Shown here piece after piece: positions 13,706 through 20,943 of a stretch of 64,000 nucleotides of DNA. Where the stretch lies: the NCBI RefSeq assembly GCF_049257235.1, contig NZ_JBMMUF010000006.1:1-64000 (forward strand), written 5' to 3'. This DNA is from Pseudoalteromonas sp049257235. Its GTDB lineage: Bacteria; Pseudomonadota; Gammaproteobacteria; Enterobacterales; Alteromonadaceae. Position 1 is the stretch's first letter. Every line of letters starts with the position of its first letter. A program made the position numbers and the translations under genes. The notes beneath the pieces were generated by a model. The model had not been told where the DNA came from, ran no database searches, and saw nothing but the letters and a program-made list of their open reading frames with translations.

Positions 13706-14200
13706 TTAAGCAGCTTGTTCTTGTTTCTGGTCGCGAACTGCAGCAAGAGTTTTTGCCAGCTTGCCCGCAGAAGCTTCTTTCATAGCGCTCATTAGACGTG
13801 CAACTGCTTCGTCGTATGTAGGTAGCTTAGCAAGCATGTCTACATCAACTACAGCACCGTCAAAAGCAGCCGTTTTAAGCTCAAACGCTTCGTGCTTCTT
13901 AGCGAAATCTTTAAAGATACGCGCTGCAGCACCTGGGTGCTCAGAAGAGAAAGCGATTAGGCTTGGGCCTACTAGTGACTCAGTAAGACACTCGTAATCA
14001 GTACCTTCAACAGCACGACGAGCTAGGGTGTTACGAACAACTTTCATCCATACACCAGCTTCACGCGCTTCTTTACGAAGGGCTGTAATAGCGTCTACAG
14101 TTACACCACGAGAATCTGCAACAACTGCAGATAGAGCACCTTTGGCAGCTTCGTTGACTTCAGCAACAATTGCTTTTTTGTCTTGAAGATTTAAAGCCAT
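13706..14200 (-). CDS. rplJ: 50S ribosomal protein L10
   Basis: L10 anchors L7/L12 dimers on 23S rRNA and represses its own mRNA. The 164-residue protein starts MALNLQDKKAIVAEVNEAA, has the rRNA-binding N-terminal domain and ends in the helical L12-binding tail. CAGGAG precedes the start. Its mRNA leader (14201-14378) has the conserved L10-binding core, and a promoter lies further upstream at 14454-14482, so rplJL can be made independently of rplKA. Confidence 0.97.
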   Translation of the reverse strand: MALNLQDKKAIVAEVNEAAKGALSAVVADSRGVTVDAITALRKEAREAGVWMKVVRNTLARRAVEGTDYECLTESLVGPSLIAFSSEHPGAAARIFKDFAKKHEAFELKTAAFDGAVVDVDMLAKLPTYDEAVARLMSAMKEASAGKLAKTLAAVRDQKQEQAA

Positions 14201-14378
14201 GGGTGTTACTCCTGGTTGTGAGGAACTTCCATCCCTCAGTTTTACTCTACCCCACTCGTCATTAAGTGGAGCTGCTTGTTACGGCGAGAGCCAGAAGATT
14301 AGGAAAAATCTAGCTGGGATTCACACCGTCTACGTAGGAAATTAAGCAATGAATCACTGCACCTACGGTCTTGGACGG
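14201..14378 (-). ncRNA. L10 leader (autoregulatory mRNA leader of rplJL)
   Basis: The untranslated leader on the minus strand contains two complementary conserved blocks, CCGTCCAAGACCGTAGGTG (from 14378) and CCTACGTAGACGGTG (ending near 14324). They form the kinked stem that L10-L7/L12 binds in gammaproteobacteria, where binding blocks rplJ translation. The remainder runs to the CAGGAG site of rplJ. Identification rests on recognising these blocks; exact ends are approximate. Confidence 0.85.
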
Positions 14379-14386
14379 AAGCTAAA

Positions 14387-14445
14387 TTCGAAAATTTAGC
14401 TTCAACCCGAATTCTTTTATTGTTGAGAAAATTTCTCAACAAAAT
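14387..14445 (-). promoter_or_regulatory. Two stable hairpins 5' of the L10 leader
   Basis: Downstream of the rplJ promoter the transcript can fold a stem of about 10 bp with TTGTTGAGAA and TTCTCAACAA arms, then an 11-bp stem closed by a UUCG loop with GAAGCTAAATT and AATTTAGCTTC arms. Neither is followed by a T-run, so they look like 5'-end stabilising structures rather than terminators. Function is not known. Confidence 0.5.
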
Positions 14446-14453
14446 GGCGCGAA

Positions 14454-14482
14454 ATTATAGTACAAATTTCGCGCCACGTAAA
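14454..14482 (-). promoter_or_regulatory. Promoter of rplJL (rpoBC), inside a palindrome
   Basis: On the minus strand TTTACG (14482-14477) and TATAAT (14459-14454) are 17 bp apart. A perfect 11-bp inverted repeat, GGCGCGAAATT/AATTTCGCGCC (14446-14475), covers the -10 and most of the spacer. In RNA reading through from rplA it would form a hairpin followed by ATTTTG. E. coli also has a promoter between rplA and rplJ. Confidence 0.7.
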
Positions 14483-14490
14483 CTCTTAAA

Positions 14491-15195
14491 TTACGATACT
14501 TGCGTGTTAAGAGTATTTTGGTCAACAGCAACACCTGCGCCCATTGTAGTAGAGATGCTTACTTTCTTGATGTAAGTACCTTTTGCTTGAGAAGGCTTAG
14601 CTTTCTTAAGCGCTACAATTAGAGACTCAAGGTTCTGTTGTAGTTGCTCAGTAGTGAAGTCCACTTTACCGATAGTCGTGTGAACGATACCGTTCTTGTC
14701 GTTACGGTAGCGAACCTGACCTGCTTTAGCATTTTTAACTGCTTCTGCAACGTTAGGAGTTACAGTACCAGTTTTAGGGTTTGGCATAAGACCACGTGGA
14801 CCTAGGATTTGACCTAGTTGACCAACAACGCGCATTGCATCTGGAGAAGCAACAACTACGTCGAAGTTCATCTCGCCTTTCTTAACTAGTTCAGCAAGAT
14901 CTTCCATACCTACGATGTCAGCACCAGCTTCTTTCGCAGCGTCTGCATTTGCACCAGCAGTGAATACAGCTACGCGAACGTCACGGCCAGTACCGTGAGG
15001 AAGAACTGTTGCGCCACGTACGTTTTGGTCAGATTTACGTGCGTCGATACCAAGGTTAACAGCAACGTCAACACTTTCAACGAACTTAGCAGTTGCTAGC
15101 TCTTTAAGAAGTGCAACAGCTTCGTTGATTTCGTAATCTTTAGTTACATCCACTTTCTCGCGGATAGTACGCATACGTTTAGTTAGTTTTGCCAT
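14491..15195 (-). CDS. rplA: 50S ribosomal protein L1
   Basis: L1 forms the mobile stalk at the ribosomal E site and represses its operon by binding the rplK leader. The 234-residue length equals that of E. coli L1. It begins MAKLTKRMRTIREKV and contains PNPKTGTVT and the GADIVGMEDL segment. Only 4 bp separate it from rplK, so the two are translationally coupled. Confidence 0.98.
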   Translation of the reverse strand: MAKLTKRMRTIREKVDVTKDYEINEAVALLKELATAKFVESVDVAVNLGIDARKSDQNVRGATVLPHGTGRDVRVAVFTAGANADAAKEAGADIVGMEDLAELVKKGEMNFDVVVASPDAMRVVGQLGQILGPRGLMPNPKTGTVTPNVAEAVKNAKAGQVRYRNDKNGIVHTTIGKVDFTTEQLQQNLESLIVALKKAKPSQAKGTYIKKVSISTTMGAGVAVDQNTLNTQVS

Positions 15196-15199
15196 TATC

Positions 15200-15628
15200 T
15201 TAGTCCTCTACGTTCAAGCCCATTGCACGCGCAGAACCTGCGATTGTGCGTACTGCAGCGTCCATATCAGCCGCTGTAAGGTCTGGTTTCTTCATCTCAA
15301 CGATTTCTTCTAGTTGAGCACGAGTAACAGTACCTACTTTCTCAGTGTTAGGACGGCCTGAACCAGACTTGATGCCCGCAGCTTTCTTAAGAAGGTAAGC
15401 AGCAGGTGGAGTCTTCATTTCAAACGTGAATGAACGATCGCTGTAAACAGAGATGATTACTGGTACCGGAGCACCTTTCTCTAGAGACTCTGTACGAGCG
15501 TTGAACGCTTTACAGAATTCCATGATGTTTACACCGTGTTGACCTAGAGCAGGACCTACTGGTGGACTAGGGTTAGCCATACCAGCAGCAACTTGTAGCT
15601 TGATTAAAGCTTCAACTTTTTTAGCCAT
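15200..15628 (-). CDS. rplK: 50S ribosomal protein L11
   Basis: L11 shapes the GTPase-associated centre and is needed for RelA activation. The 142-residue protein has NPSPPVGPALGQHGVNIMEF in the N-terminal domain and the RNA-binding C-terminal domain ending SARAMGLNVED. CGAGGTATAATC precedes its ATG. A promoter embedded in the preceding terminator (15757-15785) starts this unit. Confidence 0.98.
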   Translation of the reverse strand: MAKKVEALIKLQVAAGMANPSPPVGPALGQHGVNIMEFCKAFNARTESLEKGAPVPVIISVYSDRSFTFEMKTPPAAYLLKKAAGIKSGSGRPNTEKVGTVTRAQLEEIVEMKKPDLTAADMDAAVRTIAGSARAMGLNVED

Positions 15629-15743
15629 GATTATACCTCGTTAGGTGGGTCTTAGCCTCGTGCGCGCGAGGACGCGTACTCAAGCGGCTTCCCAGTTTAA
15701 AAATTTAATACTCTTTTTACAGCCACCGACAAGCGCTGAATGC

Positions 15744-15780
15744 AAAAAGGCCGCTGATTATAAGTTAATCAGCGGCCTTT
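15744..15780 (-). terminator. nusG terminator overlapping the rplK promoter
   Basis: A 14-bp perfect stem (AGGCCGCTGATT-type arms, 7-nt loop) is followed on the minus strand by five T residues. It lies 33 bp after the nusG stop codon. The same bases carry the spacer and -10 of the rplK promoter. Confidence 0.85.
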
Positions 15781-15785
15781 GACAA
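15757..15785 (-). promoter_or_regulatory. Promoter of rplKA embedded in a terminator
   Basis: On the minus strand TTGTCA (15785-15780) and TATAAT (15762-15757) are 17 bp apart, near consensus. The spacer is one arm of the nusG terminator and the -10 starts in its loop. E. coli also starts L11-L1 transcription between nusG and rplK. Confidence 0.75.
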
Positions 15786-15812
15786 TATGGTTTTGTCGTT
15801 TAAATAGACAAA

Positions 15813-16370
15813 TTACTTATCTTGTTCTACTTGACCGAACTCAAGTTCAACAGGAGTAGAACGACCGAAGATAAGTACAGATACTTTCAAGCGGCTCTTC
15901 TCGTAATCCACTTCCTCAACAACACCGTTGAAGTCAGCAAATGGACCATCAACAACGCGAACCACTTCACCTGCTTCAAACAGAGTAGCTGGCTTCGGCG
16001 CTTCTGCATTTTCTTGCAGACGGTTAAGAATGCGGTCCGCTTCTTTTTTGCTGATTGGCGCAGGGCGATCTGATGTACCACCAATGAAACCCATCACACG
16101 TGGTGTGCTGTTCACTAGGTGCCAGCTTTCGTCATTCATGTCCATTTCCACCAGGACGTAACCTGGGAAGAACTTACGCTCTGATTTGCGCTTTTGACCT
16201 GCGCGCATTTCTACTACTTCTTCAGTAGGCACTAGCACTTCACCAAAGCTGTCTTCAAGACCTTGGATCTTGATGTGCTCTTTGATGGTTTGTGCAACAC
16301 GCTTCTCAAAGCCTGAGAAAGCTTGAATTACATACCAACGTAATTTCTTTTCTTTGTTCTCTTCCGTCAT
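15813..16370 (-). CDS. nusG: Transcription termination/antitermination factor NusG
   Basis: NusG binds RNA polymerase through its N-terminal domain and Rho or S10 (NusE) through its C-terminal KOW domain. The 185-residue protein has WYVIQAFSGFEKRVAQ near the start, GYVLVEM, and the KOW region GEVVRVVDGPFADFNG (about residues 130-145). It follows secE after 4 bp. The immediate downstream element is the terminator/promoter hybrid before rplK. Confidence 0.97.
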   Translation of the reverse strand: MTEENKEKKLRWYVIQAFSGFEKRVAQTIKEHIKIQGLEDSFGEVLVPTEEVVEMRAGQKRKSERKFFPGYVLVEMDMNDESWHLVNSTPRVMGFIGGTSDRPAPISKKEADRILNRLQENAEAPKPATLFEAGEVVRVVDGPFADFNGVVEEVDYEKSRLKVSVLIFGRSTPVELEFGQVEQDK

Positions 16371-16374
16371 GGGA

Positions 16375-16752
16375 CTAGATCTCCAATCCAGTTAAAAAGC
16401 CTACTACTCGGAATAAAATTCCATCCAATCCCCATAGGATTAGCGCCATGATAACTGTAGCAATCATTACGATGAACGTTGTGTGTGTTGTTTCTTGACG
16501 CGTTGGCCAAACAACTTTACGTACTTCGATACGCGCTTCTTTGGCGAAGGCGATAAACGTACGACCTTTTTCAGTCGTCGCTGCTACACCCAATGCAATT
16601 GCAACTGCTGCAACTACGCCGATCGCTCTGATTAACACCGACTGTTCAACGAACATTGTGTTACCTACAACTGCCGCTGCTAGTAACGCGATAGCGAATA
16701 CCCACTTAACCATGTCCATCGAGCTTGACGGGGTTTCTACATTTGCACTCAT
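16375..16752 (-). CDS. secE: Protein translocase subunit SecE
   Basis: SecE clamps SecY in the inner-membrane translocon. The start at 16752 (MSANVETPSSSMDMVKW) follows AGGAATT and gives 125 residues, like the three-helix E. coli SecE (127). Hydrophobic segments lie near residues 14-31, 39-57 and 93-112, with the conserved cytoplasmic amphipathic stretch EVRKVVWPTRQET. A longer in-frame reading to 16938 runs through the tRNA-Trp gene and is not a protein. It is co-transcribed with tRNA-Trp upstream and nusG downstream. Confidence 0.95.
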   Translation of the reverse strand: MSANVETPSSSMDMVKWVFAIALLAAAVVGNTMFVEQSVLIRAIGVVAAVAIALGVAATTEKGRTFIAFAKEARIEVRKVVWPTRQETTHTTFIVMIATVIMALILWGLDGILFRVVGFLTGLEI

Positions 16753-16877
16753 AATTCCTGACACCCTAAATACAGACACAACAACCCCGTCACGCGACAG
16801 GGTAAATCTATCCAAATCTAACCTTAAAAACTTGCTTTTAAAACAGATTTTTAGACTTAGACTTGCACATTGAAAAG

Positions 16878-16954
16878 TGGCAGGGGCGGAGAGATTCGAA
16901 CTCCCAACCGTCGGTTTTGGAGACCGCTGTTCTACCAATTGGAACTACGCCCCT
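16878..16954 (-). tRNA. trnW: tRNA-Trp (CCA anticodon)
   Basis: The 77-nt gene has acceptor arms AGGGGCG/CGCCCCT, discriminator G and an encoded CCA, a GGGAG-TTCGAAT-CTCTC T arm and anticodon loop CTCCAAA. It closely follows the E. coli tRNA-Trp sequence. The outer pair of the anticodon stem (GCGGT/ACCGA) is G-A rather than a Watson-Crick pair. It lies 125 bp upstream of secE in the same orientation with a promoter just before it, as in other gammaproteobacteria, where tuf often sits one gene further upstream; here it does not. Confidence 0.95.
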
Positions 16955-16969
16955 GCAAAGTGGATGCCC

Positions 16970-16997
16970 ATTATACTGACCAAGCGCGTTAACACAA
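16970..16997 (-). promoter_or_regulatory. Promoter of tRNA-Trp-secE-nusG
   Basis: On the minus strand TATAAT (16975-16970) lies 16 bp after TTGTGT (16997-16992). The predicted start is a few bases before the mature tRNA end, with a GGGCATCC discriminator. The -10 is perfect; the -35 is weak. Confidence 0.6.
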
Positions 16998-17022
16998 GAG
17001 TAAAAGCTAAGCACAAAGAAAA

Positions 17023-17544
17023 TTATGTCTGATTATTATCTTTTGACCATAGTAATATGGGCGTTTCCTTCGCATGCCAATCACTGAGCAGCCAAATTTG
17101 CTCAAATACATGGCCCTGAGGGACATCAATATCACCGATGGTTTTAACAAAATCATCATGATGCCACAAGGTGCTGGCGTTACGGATCAATAACCACACC
17201 CTTTGGCTGTCATAACGTTTCGTTGCTTTCGCTGCTAGCAGCCTTGTCAGCGCCACATGCAGTTGTTCACTACCGGCATTAAGGGCAAGTTGTGCGAGTT
17301 GACGCTGAATATCCAAGTTAAGGGGGCGCCCAAGCACGGCCATCGCTTCGTGCTCATTGGCGTACAGGTGCGCAATCTCAATATCAAGGCGCTCGTTGTC
17401 CATGTAACAACTTACGTCTGGCTTAGCTGGCTCATTGTGCCAAATGTGGCGCATTGGGGTGTGATACTTGCGCTCATAAGCGCGCAGAAATAATCGCGCG
17501 GCCTCATGCTCCAGTTTTAATTTTTCAATTTCACTGTCGCTCAT
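17023..17544 (-). CDS. Uncharacterised protein coupled to deoC
   Basis: A 173-residue soluble protein that I do not recognise. Its ATG overlaps the deoC stop (ATGA), so the two are translationally coupled. There is no signal peptide or membrane segment. The middle region PDVSCYMDNERLDIEIAHLYANE has charged residues reminiscent of a D-x(n)-ExA nuclease-like core, but this is only a resemblance. The C-terminal half is Trp-rich (HDDFVKTIGDIDVPQGHVFEQIW). Role unknown; coupling to deoC could hint at nucleoside metabolism or be incidental. Confidence 0.7.
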   Translation of the reverse strand: MSDSEIEKLKLEHEAARLFLRAYERKYHTPMRHIWHNEPAKPDVSCYMDNERLDIEIAHLYANEHEAMAVLGRPLNLDIQRQLAQLALNAGSEQLHVALTRLLAAKATKRYDSQRVWLLIRNASTLWHHDDFVKTIGDIDVPQGHVFEQIWLLSDWHAKETPILLWSKDNNQT

Positions 17545-18284
17545 AGTACCGCGTATAGTTCCTCAAGTAGTGATGATGCGCCAAATCTAAAATGATTTGG
17601 CGTGATCCATTCTTTCCCCATCATAGAAGCTACCAGCTGCATATATTCCTGAGCTTGCTGTAACGTCTTAACTCCTCCGGATACTTTCAGGCCCACTGTT
17701 TCGTCGCTACGCTTAATTTCCTCAAGCATAACCTCTACCGCCTCCAAGGTGGCATTCACGGGTACCTTCCCGGTACTGGTTTTTACAAAGTCTGCTCCAC
17801 CTTCTATGGCGATACGAGTTGCCAAAGCCACTCTCTGAATTGGCAACTCACCACTTTCAATAATCACTTTGAGCTTTGCCCGACCTTGGCACACTTCCTT
17901 GCTGTTGCGCACATACTTCAGCGCCAGGGGCTCATCTGATGCGAGCATGGCCTTGTATGGCAATACTAAATCAATTTCATTGGCTCCGAGTTCAAGTGCT
18001 CGTTGGGTCTGCTCAAGCACTTCATGCAATGGCTGCTCACCACTTGGAAAGTTGGTGACGGTAGCCAAGCTTATCGGCGCTGATAAATGCGCATTCATAT
18101 AGTCGCACACGAGCTTCAACCACTGAGGGTAAACACAAATAGCCGCAGGAAGTGGCTTATTCACACGCAGCTGATCGAGAAAACTTATTATTGCTTGTTC
18201 ATCATCTTGTTCGTTCAATCGCGTGAAGTCCAAGCATGCCAAAGCAAGCTGTGCATCACCCGCCACAGTATTTACACTTGTCAT
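17541..18284 (-). CDS. deoC: Deoxyribose-phosphate aldolase
   Basis: DeoC splits 2-deoxyribose-5-phosphate into glyceraldehyde-3-phosphate and acetaldehyde in deoxynucleoside catabolism. The 247-residue class I aldolase has the Schiff-base lysine in FVKTSTGKV (Lys168), the second active-site lysine in GLKVSGGVKT (Lys200) and the acidic partner in EIDLVLPY (Asp105), matching K167, K201 and D102 of E. coli. It is not next to deoA, deoB or deoD here; its only partner is the unknown overlapping gene downstream. Confidence 0.95.
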   Translation of the reverse strand: MTSVNTVAGDAQLALACLDFTRLNEQDDEQAIISFLDQLRVNKPLPAAICVYPQWLKLVCDYMNAHLSAPISLATVTNFPSGEQPLHEVLEQTQRALELGANEIDLVLPYKAMLASDEPLALKYVRNSKEVCQGRAKLKVIIESGELPIQRVALATRIAIEGGADFVKTSTGKVPVNATLEAVEVMLEEIKRSDETVGLKVSGGVKTLQQAQEYMQLVASMMGKEWITPNHFRFGASSLLEELYAVL

Positions 18285-18451
18285 CTATGAATCTCCTTGT
18301 GGTCTTTGGCAATACTAGCACCCTTTATTGCATAGATAACGGCATTGAGATCAAACATTGCCCTTAGGGTGAATACTTCTATGCAAGTTCTAAATTGAAT
18401 AACCTGCATGACCCCTTGTTTTTATTGCCTTAAGCCATTTCAAAAGTCAGC

Positions 18452-18470
18452 ATATAACTTTTAGTTATAT
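18452..18470. promoter_or_regulatory. Candidate operator upstream of the sulfate operon
   Basis: A perfect 8-bp inverted repeat, ATATAACT-TTT-AGTTATAT, lies about 110 bp before cysG. Its core ATAAC-N5-GTTAT has the size and symmetry of LysR-type sites, so CysB, the usual activator of cys operons, is a candidate ligand. Binding is inference. The rest of the 295-bp gap 18285-18579 shows nothing else convincing. Confidence 0.5.
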
Positions 18471-18579
18471 AAGCTTGGAACAAATTATTTTTTAACCGAT
18501 ATCAGGCCCTTTATTCTTTGCTCCTGTTCGCGTAGTAATAGATATGCGTTTTTGTTTTGACGAATCAGGCGGTAACCCA

Positions 18580-20001
18580 GTGCAATATTTGCCCATTTTT
18601 ACAAAATTAGATGATAAGCCGGTACTTATAGTCGGTGGTGGCGATGTTGCGCTTCGCAAAGCCAGTGCAATGTTAAAGGCGCGTGCCAAACTAACACTGA
18701 TAGCCCCAGCATTTTGTGACGAGCTACACGCATTGCAACAACAGGGCAAGGTTACGCTTGTTGAAGATTTTTTTAATGACGCTCACATTGACGGTCACAT
18801 GCTGGTGATTGCGGCTACAGATAACGACATCGTTAATGCTCAGGTGCATGACGCGGCACAGCAGCGCAATATTTTTGTTAATGTGGTGGATGATCAACCC
18901 AAGTGCAGTTTTATTTTCCCATCAATTGTTGATCGCAACCCAATTACTATTGCTATTTCCAGCGCTGGTACAGCGCCAGTTTTGGCAAGACGCTTACGCG
19001 AGAAGCTTGAAACCCTAGTACCGCAACATATCGGTCCATTAGCACAATTAGTGGGTCGTTTTCGTAACCAAGTCAAAGCGCGTTTTAAACATTTCGCCGA
19101 TCGTCGTCAGTTCTGGGAACGTGTATTTGATTCCAATGTCGTCAGTGAAGTGCAAAAAGGCAATCATGACGCGGCATATAATGAACTGCAAAACATGCTC
19201 ACTGGTACTGCTCAACCGCAAGGTGAAGTGTATGTAGTAGGAGCAGGTCCGGGCGATCCGGAGTTATTAACACTAAAAGCGCTGCAACTGATGCAACAAG
19301 CCGACGTAGTGGTGTACGACTACCTAGTCTCTGATGAAATTATGGAACTGGTGCGCCGCGACGCCGATCTCATTTGTGTCGGTAAACGCGCAGGTGATCA
19401 CAGCGTGCCACAAGAGCGCACCAATGAGATGTTGGTGGAGCTGGCACAACAAGGTAAAAAAGTGTGTCGCATCAAAGGGGGCGATCCATTTATTTATGGC
19501 CGTGGTGGTGAAGAAGTGCAGGTGCTGGCCCAACATGGCGTCAAGTATCAAATTGTGCCTGGGATCACCGCAGCTGCAGGATGTAGCGCGTATGCAGGTA
19601 TTCCTCTGACTCATCGCAACCATGCCCAAAGTATTCAATTTGTGACAGGTCATTGCCGAAAAGAGGGGCAAGACTTAGATTGGCAGTCACTGGCCAAGCC
19701 ACAACAGACTTTAGCTATTTACATGGGGGTCATGAAATCCCCTGAAATTAAAGAACAACTTATTAAGCACGGGCGCGGCGCAGATACGCCCGTCGCCATC
19801 ATCGAAAATGGTACGCGCAAATCACAACGTGTGGTGACAGGTACACTTGTTGAGCTGGATAACTTGGTGCAAACGCACGCAATCCAGTCCCCTGCACTAC
19901 TTATCGTTGGCGAAGTTGCTTCTTTACATCATCAGTTAGCGTGGTTCTCACAGCAAGCGCAAACCAGCAGCTTCGCTCAGCCGTTAACAGAAATGGTTTA
20001 A
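18580..20001 (+). CDS. cysG: Siroheme synthase, trifunctional CysG
   Basis: CysG makes siroheme, the cofactor of sulfite reductase, from uroporphyrinogen III. The N-terminal part has the NAD site VLIVGGGDVALRKA (precorrin-2 dehydrogenase/ferrochelatase), and the C-terminal methyltransferase has VGAGPGDPELLTLKA, GGDPFIYGRGGEE and GITAAAGCSAYAGIPLTHR. The GTG at 18580 is preferred because AGGCGG precedes it and the product then starts VQYLPIFTKL, like other CysG proteins; the ATG at 18544 has no ribosome site. Length 473 residues, near E. coli CysG (457). First gene of the cys operon, 42 bp before cysD. Confidence 0.95.
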   Translation: MQYLPIFTKLDDKPVLIVGGGDVALRKASAMLKARAKLTLIAPAFCDELHALQQQGKVTLVEDFFNDAHIDGHMLVIAATDNDIVNAQVHDAAQQRNIFVNVVDDQPKCSFIFPSIVDRNPITIAISSAGTAPVLARRLREKLETLVPQHIGPLAQLVGRFRNQVKARFKHFADRRQFWERVFDSNVVSEVQKGNHDAAYNELQNMLTGTAQPQGEVYVVGAGPGDPELLTLKALQLMQQADVVVYDYLVSDEIMELVRRDADLICVGKRAGDHSVPQERTNEMLVELAQQGKKVCRIKGGDPFIYGRGGEEVQVLAQHGVKYQIVPGITAAAGCSAYAGIPLTHRNHAQSIQFVTGHCRKEGQDLDWQSLAKPQQTLAIYMGVMKSPEIKEQLIKHGRGADTPVAIIENGTRKSQRVVTGTLVELDNLVQTHAIQSPALLIVGEVASLHHQLAWFSQQAQTSSFAQPLTEMV

Positions 20002-20043
20002 CATTTTCAGAATAAAATTTAGCGTTTAGGTAGGTACCAAGCT

Positions 20044-20943
20044 ATGGCATTAACACATCTTCAGCAGTTAGAAGCTGAAAGCATCAAAATCATTCGCGAA
20101 GTCGCGGCTGAATTTGATAACCCCGTAATGCTTTACTCCATAGGTAAAGATTCATCGGTGTTACTTCATTTAGCACGAAAAGCATTTTTCCCAGCAAAGA
20201 TACCTTTCCCTTTGCTGCACGTTGACACCAACTGGAAGTTTCGCGAAATGATTGAGTTTCGTGACCGCTTAGCGAAAGAGTATGGTTTTGACCTCATTGT
20301 GCACAAAAACCCTGAAGGGTTAGCGATGAATATCAGCCCGTTTGTGCACGGTTCATCTAAGCATACAGATATCATGAAAACTCAAGGCTTGAAGCAGGCG
20401 CTAAACCAATATGGTTTTGACGCTGCGTTTGGTGGCGCACGTCGTGATGAAGAGAAATCTCGCGCTAAAGAGCGTGTTTACTCATTCCGTGATAAGCACC
20501 ACAGGTGGGATCCCAAAAACCAGCGCCCAGAGCTCTGGAATACCTACAATAGCGAAGTAAACCAGGGTGAAAGCATTCGCGTGTTCCCGCTATCAAATTG
20601 GACTGAGCTTGATATCTGGCAATACATCTATCAAGAAAATATCGAAATCGTGCCTTTGTACTTGGCACAAGAGCGCCCAGTAGTCGAGCGCAACGGCACC
20701 CTCATCATGGTTGATGACGAGCGCATGCCTCTGAACGAAGGTGAGCAGCCACAAATGAAGTCTGTGCGTTTTCGTACTCTAGGATGTTATCCACTGACCG
20801 GCGCAGTTGAATCGCGCGCTAACACACTCACTGGAATTATCGAAGAAATGTTGCTGTCGACATCATCTGAGCGCGAAGGGCGAGTGATAGACCATGACTC
20901 AGCAGGGTCGATGGAGAAGAAAAAACGTGAGGGGTATTTCTAA
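20044..20943 (+). CDS. cysD: Sulfate adenylyltransferase subunit 2
   Basis: CysD is the catalytic ATP-pyrophosphatase-type subunit that makes adenosine 5'-phosphosulfate from sulfate and ATP. The 299-residue protein carries the PP-loop variant YSIGKDSSVLLHLARKAF near residues 29-46 and the conserved FGGARRDEEKSRAKER and LPLTGAVES-type segments. Its stop codon directly abuts the cysN start (TAAATG), as in cysDN operons where the two form a GTP-driven complex. Confidence 0.97.
   Translation: MALTHLQQLEAESIKIIREVAAEFDNPVMLYSIGKDSSVLLHLARKAFFPAKIPFPLLHVDTNWKFREMIEFRDRLAKEYGFDLIVHKNPEGLAMNISPFVHGSSKHTDIMKTQGLKQALNQYGFDAAFGGARRDEEKSRAKERVYSFRDKHHRWDPKNQRPELWNTYNSEVNQGESIRVFPLSNWTELDIWQYIYQENIEIVPLYLAQERPVVERNGTLIMVDDERMPLNEGEQPQMKSVRFRTLGCYPLTGAVESRANTLTGIIEEMLLSTSSEREGRVIDHDSAGSMEKKKREGYF

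Noticed and set aside
16753..16938. N-terminal extension of secE
   Set aside because: It runs through the tRNA-Trp gene; the ATG at 16752 has a ribosome site and matches SecE.
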